A stretch of DNA of 64,000 nt. It comes from Aristolochia californica. Lineage: Eukaryota > Streptophyta > Magnoliopsida > Piperales > Aristolochiaceae. The stretch is taken from assembly GCA_029961685.1 (NCBI GenBank), contig JARWKL010000005.1:17140164-17204163 (forward strand), given 5' to 3'. Below are positions 53,301 through 64,000 of the stretch, piece after piece. A program made the translations under genes and the position numbers. The notes under the pieces are model-generated. The model was given only the letters and a program-made list of their open reading frames with translations. It was not told the DNA's origin and did not search any database. How positions within the stretch are numbered: the first letter of the stretch is position 1; each line of letters begins with the position of its first letter.

Positions 53301-56300
53301 ATAGCTTGGAATTTTATAAGAATGAGATTTCTTCCACACATGCTTTAAAAATGGATCTGCATGCTTCAAACGCGTTAAAGATGCAAATCACCTATGGATC
53401 AAAACCTTTTGAAGAGAATGACAAACGTTCATTAAATTCTAAAAGTGAACGTGCGGTGGGATATTTGCCCGAGTCAAACTAGCCATTATTTTGCCCATTT
53501 ACAAAAGGCTGACCTAACGATCATAGATGATTGTAAAGTGATTTATCATGCGTTACGGGCTATATTACCCTAAGAAATGACTTACGGATTGGGAGTCAAC
53601 ACTCAGTTCAAAATTCCCCGACGATTGCAAAACCTGATATATAAGAACTAAAAAGGGCTTACAGTCCCTAAAAATTACAGACACACCTTGGAATTATCTC
53701 TCTCTACATTTGTGCATTGCGCATTTCCATTTTAGATGTACTCATTTTTCTTAAATAAAAACTTTGAGTTTTCGGTCTCCCTTCATCCCGTAAACCAAAA
53801 ATGCAAATAGATCACCACAAAATGAAAATTTTAGAGTTTATGTTTGGAAAAATTTTAAAACAATAACAAATGTAAGTAAAGAAAATCTATTCACACACCA
53901 CAAATGAACCCAAAAGTTTTGCCGTCCAAGTTTGGGAAATTCAACCAGTTCAACCCTAACAGCTTGGAATTTTATAAGAATGAGATTTCTTCCACACATG
54001 CTTTAAAAATGGATCTGCATGCTTCAAACGCGTTAAAGATGCAAATCACCTATGGATCAAAACCTTTTGAAGAGAATGACAAACGTTCATTAAATTCTAA
54101 AAGTGAACGTGCGGTGGGATATTTGCCCGAGTCAAACTAGCCATTATTTTGCCCATTTACAAAAAGCTGACCTAACGATCATAGATGATTGTAAAGTGAT
54201 TTATCATGCGTTACGGGCTATATTACCCTAAGAAATGACTTACGGATTGGGAGTCAACACTCAGTTCAAAATTCCCCGACGATTGCAAAACCTGATATAT
54301 AAGAACTAAAAAGGGCTTACAGTCCCTAAAAATTACAGACACACTTTGGAATTATCTCTCTCTACATTTGTGCATTGCGCATTTCCATTTTAGATGTACT
54401 CATTTTTCTTAAATAAAAACTTTGAGTTTTCGGTCTCCCTTCATCCCGTAAACCAAAAATGCAAATAGATCACCACAAAATGAAAATTTTAGAGTTTATG
54501 TTTGGAAAAATTTTAAAACAATAACAAATGTAAGTAAAGAAAATCTATTCACACACCACAAATGAACCCAAAAGTTTTGCCGTCCAAGTTTGGGAAATTC
54601 CACCAGTTCAACCCTAACAGCTTGGAATTTTATAAGAATGAGATTTCTTCCACACATGCTTTAAAAATGGATCTGCATGCTTCAAACGCGTTAAAGATGC
54701 AAATCACCTATGGATCAAAACCTTTTGAAGAGAATGACAAACGTTCATTAAATTCTAAAAGTGAACGTGCGGTGGGATATTTGCCCGAGTCAAACTAGCC
54801 ATTATTTTGCCCATTTACAAAAGGCTGACCTAACGATCATAGATGATTGTAAAGTGATTTATCATGCGTTACGGGCTATATTACCCTAAGAAATGACTTA
54901 CGGATTGGGAGTCAACACTCAGTTCAAAATTCCCCGACGATTGCAAAACCTGATATATAAGAACTAAAAAGGGCTTACAGTCCCTAAAAATTACAGACAC
55001 ACCTTGGAATTATCTCTCTCTACATTTGTGCATTGCGCATTTCCATTTTAGATGTACTCATTTTTCTTAAATAAAAACTTTGAGTTTTCGGTCTCCCTTC
55101 ATCCCGTAAACCAAAAATGCAAATAGATCACCACAAAATGAAAATTTTAGAGTTTATGTTTGGAAAAATTTTAAAACAATAACAAATGTAAGTAAAGAAA
55201 ATCTATTCACACACCACAAATGAACCCAAAAGTTTTGCCGTCCAAGTTTGGGAAATTCCACCAGTTCAACCCTAACAGCTTGGAATTTTATAAGAATGAG
55301 ATTTCTTCCACACATGCTTTAAAAATGGATCTGCATGCTTCAAACGCGTTAAAGATGCAAATCACCTATGGATCAAAACCTTTTGAAGAGAATGACAAAC
55401 GTTCATTAAATTCTAAAAGTGAACGTGCGGTGGGATATTTGCCCGAGTCAAACTAGCCATTATTTTGCCCATTTACAAAAAGCTGACCTAACGATCATAG
55501 ATGATTGTAAAGTGATTTATCATGCGTTACGGGCTATATTACCCTAAGAAATGACTTACGGATTGGGAGTCAACACTCAGTTCAAAATTCCCCGACGATT
55601 GCAAAACCTGATATATAAGAACTAAAAAGGGCTTACAGTCCCTAAAAATTACAGACACACCTTGGAATTATCTCTCTCTACATTTGTGCATTGCGCATTT
55701 CCATTTTAGATGTACTCATTTTTCTTAAATAAAAACTTTGAGTTTTCGGTCTCCCTTCATCCCGTAAACCAAAAATGCAAATAGATCACCACAAAATGAA
55801 AATTTTAGAGTTTATGTTTGGAAAAATTTTAAAACAATAACAAATGTAAGTAAAGAAAATCTATTCACACACCACAAATGAACCCAAAAGTTTTGCCGTC
55901 CAAGTTTGGGAAATTCCACCAGTTCAACCCTAACAGCTTGGAATTTTATAAGAATGAGATTTCTTCCACACATGCTTTAAAAATGGATCTGCATGCTTCA
56001 AACGCGTTAAAGATGCAAATCACCTATGGATCAAAACCTTTTGAAGAGAATGACAAACGTTCATTAAATTCTAAAAGTGAACGTGCGGTGGGATATTTGC
56101 CCGAGTCAAACTAGCCATTATTTTGCCCATTTACAAAAGGCTGACCTAACGATCATAGATGATTGTAAAGTGATTTATCATGCGTTACGGGCTATATTAC
56201 CCTAAGAAATGACTTACGGATTGGGAGTCAACACTCAGTTCAAAATTCCCCGACGATTGCAAAACCTGATATATAAGAACTAAAAAGGGCTTACAGTCCC

Positions 56301-56957
56301 TAAAAATTACAGACACACCTTGGAATTATCTCTCTCTACATTTGTGCATTGCGCATTTCCATTTTAGATGTACTCATTTTTCTTAAATAAAAACTTTGAG
56401 TTTTCGGTCTCCCTTCATCCCGTAAACCAAAAATGCAAATAGATCACCACAAAATGAAAATTTTAGAGTTTATGTTTGGAAAAATTTTAAAACAATAACA
56501 AATGTAAGTAAAGAAAATCTATTCACACACCACAAATGAACCCAAAAGTTTTGCCGTCCAAGTTTGGGAAATTCCACCAGTTCAACCCTAACAGCTTGGA
56601 ATTTTATAAGAATGAGATTTCTTCCACACATGCTTTAAAAATGGATCTGCATGCTTCAAACGCGTTAAAGATGCAAATCACCTATGGATCAAAACCTTTT
56701 GAAGAGAATGACAAACGTTCATTAAATTCTAAAAGTGAACGTGCGGTGGGATATTTGCCCGAGTCAAACTAGCCATTATTTTGCCCATTTACAAAAGGCT
56801 GACCTAACGATCATAGATGATTGTAAAGTGATTTATCATGCGTTACGGGCTATATTACCCTAAGAAATGACTTACGGATTGGGAGTCAACACTCAGTTCA
56901 AAATTCCCCGACGATTGCAAAACCTGATATATAAGAACTAAAAAGGGCTTACAGTCC
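50378..56957 (+). repeat. Ten copies fixed for C256, alternating G/A at phase 498
   Basis: All ten copies have C at phase 256. At phase 498, from the copy at 50378 onward, the order is A G A G G A G A G G. Copies at 51036 and 52352 share T63G (positions 51098 and 52414), exactly two monomers apart. Private changes are A185T (50562), A190T (51225), C293T (53302), C276A (53943) and C20T (54345). The two-monomer spacing suggests a local 1,316-bp duplication. Confidence 0.9.
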
Positions 56958-57616
56958 CTAAAAATTACAGACACACCTTGGAATTATCTCTCTCTACATT
57001 TGTGCATTGCGCATTTCCATTTTAGATGTACTCATTTTTCTTAAATAAAAACTTTGAGTTTTCGGTCTCCCTTCATCCCGTAAACCAAAAATGCAAATAG
57101 ATCACCACAAAATGAAAATTTTAGAGTTTATATTTGGAAAAATTTTAAAACAATAACAAAATGTAAGTAAAGAAAATCTATTCACACACCACAAATGAAC
57201 CCAAAAGTTTTGCTGTCCAAGTTTGGGAAATTCCACCAGTTCAACCCTAACAGCTTGGAATTTTATAAGAATGAGATTTCTTCCACACATGCTTTAAAAA
57301 TGGATCTGCATGCTTCAAACGCGTTAAAGATGCAAATCACCTATGGATCAAAACCTTTTGAAGAGAATGACAAACGTTCATTAAATTCTAAAAGTGAACG
57401 TGCGGTGGGATATTTGCCCGAGTCAAACTAGCCATTATTTTGCCCATTTACAAAAGGCTGACCTAACGATCATAGATGATTGTAAAGTGATTTATCATGC
57501 GTTACGGGCTATATTACCCTAAGAAATGACTTACGGATTGGGAGTCAACACTCAGTTCAAAATTCCCCGACGATTGCAAAACCTGATATATAAGAACTAA
57601 AAAGGGCTTACAGTCC
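56958..57616 (+). repeat. Variant monomer, 659 bp (one extra A)
   Basis: An A is added to the run at 57158-57161, and G175A at 57132 changes tatgtttgg to tatatttgg. It is the only single-base insertion outside the indel-rich block. It marks the abrupt switch from C256 copies on the left to T256 copies on the right. Confidence 0.9.
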
Positions 57617-60248
57617 CTAAAAATTACAGACACACCTTGGAATTATCTCTCTCTACATTTGTGCATTGCGCATTTCCATTTTAGATGTACTCATTTTTCT
57701 TAAATAAAAACTTTGAGTTTTCGGTCTCCCTTCATCCCGTAAACCAAAAATGCAAATAGATCACCACAAAATGAAAATTTTAGAGTTTATGTTTGGAAAA
57801 ATTTTAAAACAATAACAAATGTAAGTAAAGAAAATCTATTCACACACCACAAATGAACCCAAAAGTTTTGCTGTCCAAGTTTGGGAAATTCCACCAGTTC
57901 AACCCTAACAGCTTGGAATTTTATAAGAATGAGATTTCTTCCACACATGCTTTAAAAATGGATCTGCATGCTTCAAACGCGTTAAAGATGCAAATCACCT
58001 ATGGATCAAAACCTTTTGAAGAGAATGACAAACGTTCATCAAATTCTAAAAGTGAACGTGCGGTGGGATATTTGCCCGAGTCAAACTAGCCATTATTTTG
58101 CCCATTTACAAAAGGCTGACCTAACGATCATAGATGATTGTAAAGTGATTTATCATGCGTTACGGGCTATATTACCCTAAGAAATGACTTACGGATTGGG
58201 AGTCAACACTCAGTTCAAAATTCCCCGACGATTGCAAAACCTGATATATAAGAACTAAAAAGGGCTTACAGTCCCTAAAAATTACAGACACACCTTGGAA
58301 TTATCTCTCTCTACATTTTTGCATTGCGCATTTCCATTTTAGATGTACTCAATTTTCTTAAATAAAAACTTTGAGTTTTCGGTCTCCCTTCATCCCGTAA
58401 ACCAAAAATGCAAATAGATCACCACAAAATGAAAATTTTAGAGTTTATGTTTGGAAAAATTTTAAAACAATAACAAATGTAAGTAAAGAAAATCTATTCA
58501 CACACCACAAATGAACCCAAAAGTTTTGCTGTCCAAGTTTGGGAAATTCCACCAGTTCAACCCTAACAGCTTGGAATTTTATAAGAATGAGATTTCTTCC
58601 ACACATGCTTTAAAAATGGATCTGCATGCTTCAAACGCGTTAAAGATGCAAATCACCTATGGATCAAAACCTTTTGAAGAGAATGACAAACGTTCATTAA
58701 ATTCTAAAAGTGAACGTGCGGTGGGATATTTGCCCGAGTCAAACTAGCCATTATTTTGCCCATTTACAAAAGGCTGACCTAACGATCATAGATGATTGTA
58801 AAGTGATTTATCATGCGTTACGGGCTATATTACCCTAAGAAATGACTTACGGATTGGGAGTCAACACTCAGTTCAAAATTCCCCGACGATTGCAAAACCT
58901 GATATATAAGAACTAAAAAGGGCTTACAGTCCCTAAAAATTACAGACACACCTTGGAATTATCTCTCTCTACATTTGTGCATTGCGCATTTCCATTTTAG
59001 ATGTACTCAATTTTCTTAAATAAAAACTTTGAGTTTTCGGTCTCCCTTCATCCCGTAAACCAAAAATGCAAATAGATCACCACAAAATGAAAATTTTAGA
59101 GTTTATGTTTGGAAAAATTTTAAAACAATAACAAATGTAAGTAAAGAAAATCTATTCACACACCACAAATGAACCCAAAAGTTTTGCTGTCCAAGTTTGG
59201 GAAATTCCACCAGTTCAACCCTAACAGCTTGGAATTTTATAAGAATGAGATTTCTTCCACACATGCTTTAAAAATGGATCTGCATGCTTCAAACGCGTTA
59301 AAGATGCAAATCACCTATGGATCAAAACCTTTTGAAGAGAATGACAAACGTTCATTAAATTCTAAAAGTGAACGTGCGGTGGGATATTTGCCCGAGTCAA
59401 ACTAGCCATTATTTTGCCCATTTACAAAAGGCTGACCTAACGATCATAGATGATTGTAAAGTGATTTATCATGCGTTACGGGCTATATTACCCTAAGAAA
59501 TGACTTACGGATTGGGAGTCAACACTCAGTTCAAAATTCCCCGACGATTGCAAAACCTGATATATAAGAACTAAAAAGGGCTTACAGTCCCTAAAAATTA
59601 CAGACACACCTTGGAATTATCTCTCTCTACATTTGTGCATTGCGCATTTCCATTTTAGATGTACTCATTTTTCTTAAATAAAAACTTTGAGTTTTCGGTC
59701 TCCCTTCATCCCGTAAACCAAAAATGCAAATAGATCACCACAAAATGATAATTTTAGAGTTTATGTTTGGAAAAATTTTAAAACAATAACAAATGTAAGT
59801 AAAGAAAATCTATTCACACACCACAAATGAACCCAAAAGTTTTGCTGTCCAAGTTTGGGAAATTCCACCAGTTCAACCCTAACAGCTTGGAATTTTATAA
59901 GAATGAGATTTCTTCCACACATGCTTTAAAAATGGATCTGCATGCTTCAAACGCGTTAAAGATGCAAATCACCTATGGATCAAAACCTTTTGAAGAGAAT
60001 GACAAATGTTCATTAAATTCTAAAAGTGAACGTGCGGTGGGATATTTGCCCGAGTCAAACTAGCCATTATTTTGCCCATTTACAAAAGTCTGACCTAACG
60101 ATCATAGATGATTGTAAAGTGATTTATCATGCGTTACGGGCTATATTACCCTAAGAAATGACTTACGGATTGGGAGTCAACACTTAGTTCAAAATTCCCC
60201 GACGATTGCAAAACCTGATATATAAGAACTAAAAAGGGCTTACAGTCC
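56958..60248 (+). repeat. Five copies with T256 and G498
   Basis: These copies combine ancestral T256 with derived G498, the reverse of the T256/A498 and C256/A498 types on either side. The copy at 56958 has G175A (57132) and one extra A in the run at 57158-57161. The next has T424C (58040). Copies at 58275 and 58933 share T78A (58352, 59010), and the first also has G45T (58319). The copy at 59591 has A159T (59749), C417T (60007), G499T (60089) and C595T (60185), the most substitutions of any copy. Its G499T sits on the G498 background, which gives an order of events. Confidence 0.9.
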
Positions 60249-61564
60249 CTAAAAATTACAGACACACCTTGGAATTATCTCTCTCTACATTTGTGCATTG
60301 CGCATTTCCATTTTAGATGTACTCATTTTTCTTAAATAAAAACTTTGAGTTTTCGGTCTCCCTTCATCCCGTAAACCAAAAATGCAAATAGATCACCACA
60401 AAATGAAAATTTTAGAGTTTATGTTTGGAAAAATTTTAAAACAATAACAAATGTAAGTAAAGAAAATCTATTCACACACCACAAATGAACCCAAAAGTTT
60501 TGCTGTCCAAGTTTGGGAAATTCCACCAGTTCAACCCTAACAGCTTGGAATTTTATAAGAATGAGATTTCTTCCACACATGCTTTAAAAATGGATCTGCA
60601 TGCTTCAAACGCGTTAAAGATGCAAATCACCTATGGATCAAAACCTTTTGAAGAGAATGACAAACGTTCATTAAATTCTAAAAGTGAACGTGCGGTGGGA
60701 TATTTGCCCGAGTCAAACTAGCCATTATTTTGCCCATTTACAAAAAGCTGACCTAACGATCATAGATGATTGTAAAGTGATTTATCATGCGTTACGGGCT
60801 ATATTACCCTAAGAAATGACTTACGGATTGGGAGTCAACACTCAGTTCAAAATTCCCCGACGATTGCAAAACCTGATATATAAGAACTAAAAAGGGCTTA
60901 CAGTCCCTAAAAATTACAGACACACCTTGGAATTATCTCTCTCTACATTTGTGCATTGCGCATTTCCATTTTAGATGTACTCATTTTTCTTAAATAAAAA
61001 CTTTGAGTTTTCGGTCTCCCTTCATCCCGTAAACCAAAAATGCAAATAGATCACCACAAAATGAAAATTTTAGAGTTTATGTTTGGAAAAATTTTAAAAC
61101 AATAACAAATGTAAGTAAAGAAAATCTATTCACACACCACAAATGAACCCAAAAGTTTTGCTGTCCAAGTTTGGGAAATTCCACCAGTTCAACCCTAACA
61201 GCTTGGAATTTTATAAGAATGAGATTTCTTCCACACATGCTTTAAAAATGGATCTGCATGCTTCAAACGCGTTAAAGATGCAAATCACCTATGGATCAAA
61301 ACCTTTTGAAGAGAATGACAAACGTTCATTAAATTCTAAAAGTGAACGTGCGGTGGGATATTTGCCCGAGTCAAACTAGCCATTATTTTGCCCATTTACA
61401 AAAAGCTGACCTAACGATCATAGATGATTGTAAAGTGATTTATCATGCGTTACGGGCTATATTACCCTAAGAAATGACTTACGGATTGGGAGTCAACACT
61501 CAGTTCAAAATTCCCCGACGATTGCAAAACCTGATATATAAGAACTAAAAAGGGCTTACAGTCC
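60249..61564 (+). repeat. Two reference-type copies inside the diversified block
   Basis: The copies at 60249 and 60907 show no difference from the block 2 and block 3 type (A18, T256, A498). They sit between diverged copies, so either unmodified copies persisted or the consensus type was reintroduced by conversion. Confidence 0.88.
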
Positions 61565-64000
61565 CTAAAAATTACAGACACACCTTGGAATTATCTCTCT
61601 CTACATTTGTGCATTGCGCATTTCCATTTTAGATGTACTCATTTTTCTTAAATAAAAACTTTGAGTTTTCGGTCTCCCTTCATCCCGTAAACCAAAAATG
61701 CAAATAGATCACCACAAAATGAAAATTTTAGAGTTTATGTTTCGAAAAATTTTAAAACAATAACAAATGTAAGTAAAGAAAATCTATTCACACACCACAA
61801 ATGAACCCAAAAGTTTTGCCGTCCAAGTTTGGGAAATTCCACCAGTTCAACCCTAACAGCTTGGAATTTTATAAGAATGAGATTTCTTCCACACATGCTT
61901 TAAAAATGGATCTGCATGCTTCAAACGCGTTAAAGATGCAAATCACCTATGGATCAAAACCTTTTGAAGAGAATGACAAACGTTCATTAAATTCTAAAAG
62001 TGAACGTGCGGTGGGATATTTGCCCGAGTCAAACTAGCCATTATTTTGCCCATTTACAAAAAGCTGACCTAACGATCATAGATGATTGTAAAGTGATTTA
62101 TCATGCGTTACGGGCCATATTACCCTAAGAAATGACTTACGGATTGGGAGTCAACACTCAGTTCAAAATTCCCCGACGATTGCAAAACCTGATATATAAG
62201 AACTAAAAAGGGCTTACAGTCCCTAAAAATTACAGACACACCTTGGAATTATCTCTCTCTACATTTGTGCATTGCGCATTTCCATTTTAGATGTACTCAT
62301 TTTTCTTAAATAAAAACTTTGAGTTTTCGGTCTCCCTTCATCCCGTAAACCAAAAATGCAAATAGATCACCACAAAATGAAAATTTTAGAGTTTATGTTT
62401 GGAAAAATTTTAAAACAATAACAAATGTAAGTAAAGAAAATCTATTCACACACCACAAATGAACCCAAAAGTTTTGCCGTCCAAGTTTGGGAAATTCCAC
62501 CAGTTCAACCCTAACAGCTTGGAATTTTATAAGAATGAGATTTCTTCCACACATGCTTTAAAAATGGATCTGCATGCTTCAAAGGCGTTAAAGATGCAAA
62601 TCACCTATGGATCAAAACCTTTTGAAGAGAATGACAAACGTTCATTAAATTCTAAAAGTGAACGTGCGGTGGGATATTTGCCCGAGTCAAACTAGCCATT
62701 ATTTTGCCCATTTACAAAAAGCTGACCTAACGATCATAGATGATTGTAAAGTGATTTATCATGCGTTACGGGCTATATTACCCTAAGAAATGACTTACGG
62801 ATTGGGAGTCAACACTCAGTTCAAAATTCCCCGACGATTGCAAAACCTGATATATAAGAACTAAAAAGGGCTTACAGTCCCTAAAAATTACAGACACACC
62901 TTGGAATTATCTCTCTCTACATTTGTGCATTGCGCATTTCCATTTTAGATGTACTCATTTTTCTTAAATAAAAACTTTGAGTTTTCGGTCTCCCTTCATC
63001 CCGTAAACCAAAAATGCAAATAGATCACCACAAAATGAAAATTTTAGAGTTTATGTTTGGAAAAATTTTAAAACAATAACAAATGTAAGTAAAGAAAATC
63101 TATTCACACACCACAAATGAACCCAAAAGTTTTGCCGTCCAAGTTTGGGAAATTCCACCAGTTCAACCCTAACAGCTTGGAATTTTATAAGAATGAGATT
63201 TCTTCCACACATGCTTTAAAAATGGATCTGCATGCTTCAAAGGCGTTAAAGATGCAAATCACCTATGGATCAAAACCTTTTGAAGAGAATGACAAACGTT
63301 CATTAAATTCTAAAAGTGAACGTGCGGTGGGATATTTGCCCGAGTCAAACTAGCCATTATTTTGCCCATTTACAAAAAGCTGACCTAACGATCATAGATG
63401 ATTGTAAAGTGATTTATCATGCGTTACGGGCTATATTACCCTAAGAAATGACTTACGGATTGGGAGTCAACACTCAGTTCAAAATTCCCCGACGATTGCA
63501 AAACCTGATATATAAGAACTAAAAAGGGCTTACAGTCCCTAAAAATTACAGACACACCTTGGAATTATCTCTCTCTACATTTGTGCATTGCGCATTTCCA
63601 TTTTAGATGTACTCATTTTTCTTAAATAAAAACTTTGAGTTTTCGGTCTCCCTTCATCCCGTAAACCAAAAATGCAAATAGATCACCACAAAATGAAAAT
63701 TTTAGAGTTTATGTTTGGAAAAATTTTAAAACAATAACAAATGTAAGTAAAGAAAATCTATTCACACACCACAAATGAACCCAAAAGTTTTGCCGTCCAA
63801 GTTTGGGAAATTCCACCAGTTCAACCCTAACAGCTTGGAATTTTATAAGAATGAGATTTCTTCCACACATGCTTTAAAAATGGATCTGCATGCTTCAAAC
63901 GCGTTAAAGATGCAAATCACCTATGGATCAAAACCTTTTGAAGAGAATGACAAACGTTCATTAAATTCTAAAAGTGAACGTGCGGTGGGATATTTGCCCG
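61565..64000 (+). repeat. Right-edge copies with C256 and A498 (last one partial)
   Basis: Three full copies (61565, 62223, 62881) and a 462-bp partial copy (63539-64000) have C256 with A498. The first also has G179C (61743) and T552C (62116). The two adjacent copies at 62223 and 62881 share C362G (62584, 63242), which destroys the AACGCGTT palindrome. The final partial copy lacks C362G. Confidence 0.9.

Larger units (their letters stand above)
1..64000 (+). repeat. 658-bp satellite DNA, head-to-tail tandem array
   Basis: The whole window is one tandem array with a 658-bp period. It holds 96 complete or near-complete monomers, a copy cut on each side of the N gap, and a 462-bp partial copy at the right edge. 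All copies have the same orientation. Outside the indel-rich block, the only length variants are one copy of 657 bp, one of 659 bp and two of 660 bp. I counted 24 variable phases among substitutions in the entire window, so most copies are identical or differ at one to three sites. Neither array end is present. Such homogeneity is typical of satellite DNA kept uniform by unequal exchange, gene conversion or rolling-circle amplification. I do not recognise the family, and the host is inferred only as a eukaryote. Confidence 0.98.
46684..64000 (+). repeat. Array block 4: diversified copies with mosaic variants
   Basis: From 46684 to the right edge most monomers carry substitutions, and almost all are real base changes rather than indels. 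The most frequent are T256C and A498G; others are shared by a few copies (phases 63, 78, 362, 510) or private. Divergence is still well under 1% per copy. The change from the uniform block on the left is abrupt, occurring within one monomer (start 46430). Known satellite behaviour is that arrays are most uniform inside and more variable toward their edges, so the array boundary may lie to the right. That is inference; no flank is present. Confidence 0.92.

Noticed and set aside
1..64000. CRISPR array
   Set aside because: The repeat unit is 658 bp with no alternation of short repeats and unique spacers, and no cas genes are present.
1..64000. 5S rRNA, histone or other tandem gene cluster
   Set aside because: The unit length is plausible for 5S arrays, but no 5S rRNA internal control region, tRNA fold, snRNA or histone-like protein is visible on either strand.

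Overview
The window holds one thing: a head-to-tail tandem array of a 658-bp satellite monomer, all in the same orientation. It contains 96 complete or near-complete monomers, a truncated copy on each side of a 100-N assembly gap (8737-8836), and a partial copy at the right edge. No unique flanking sequence, conventional gene, rRNA, tRNA, CRISPR array or intact transposon is visible on either strand. A hand count of the first monomer gives about 35% G+C and 15 CpG sites, roughly three quarters of chance expectation. An array of at least 64 kb with near-identical copies indicates eukaryotic heterochromatin. The mild CpG depletion argues against a heavily CpG-depleted vertebrate genome. The TATATAA box, CT-rich tract and CCCTAAA heptamer would suit a plant, but the species cannot be read from the sequence.

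Throughout, 'phase' means position in the monomer, with phase 1 at base 1 of the window. Layout: (1) 1-8554, 13 copies that look identical and carry T at phase 18. (2) 8555-8736, a truncated copy that already carries A at phase 18, then the gap. (3) 8837-24501, A18 copies with only two indels. (4) 24502-30111, about 40 mostly one-base indels and one 20-bp duplication in nine copies, which is most likely uncorrected long-read sequence. (5) 30112-46683, a second near-perfect block. (6) 46684-64000, a block carrying nearly all the substitutions, with variants at phases 256 and 498 arranged as a mosaic that records local duplication and gene conversion.

Each monomer has a promoter-like and polyadenylation-like arrangement across the monomer junction: inverted CCAAT (579-583), TATATAA (629-635), a predicted start near phase 3, a CT tract (31-38) and AATAAA (87-92). 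This is the order expected of the U3-R part of a retroelement LTR or a pararetroviral promoter, so the satellite may descend from such an element or be transcribed. A 78-codon ORF (phase 237-473) recurs in 89 of 96 complete copies, but its variants show no protein-level constraint and it is probably not a gene. There are no cooperating genes here; the biology is the origin, homogenisation and possible transcription of the repeat.
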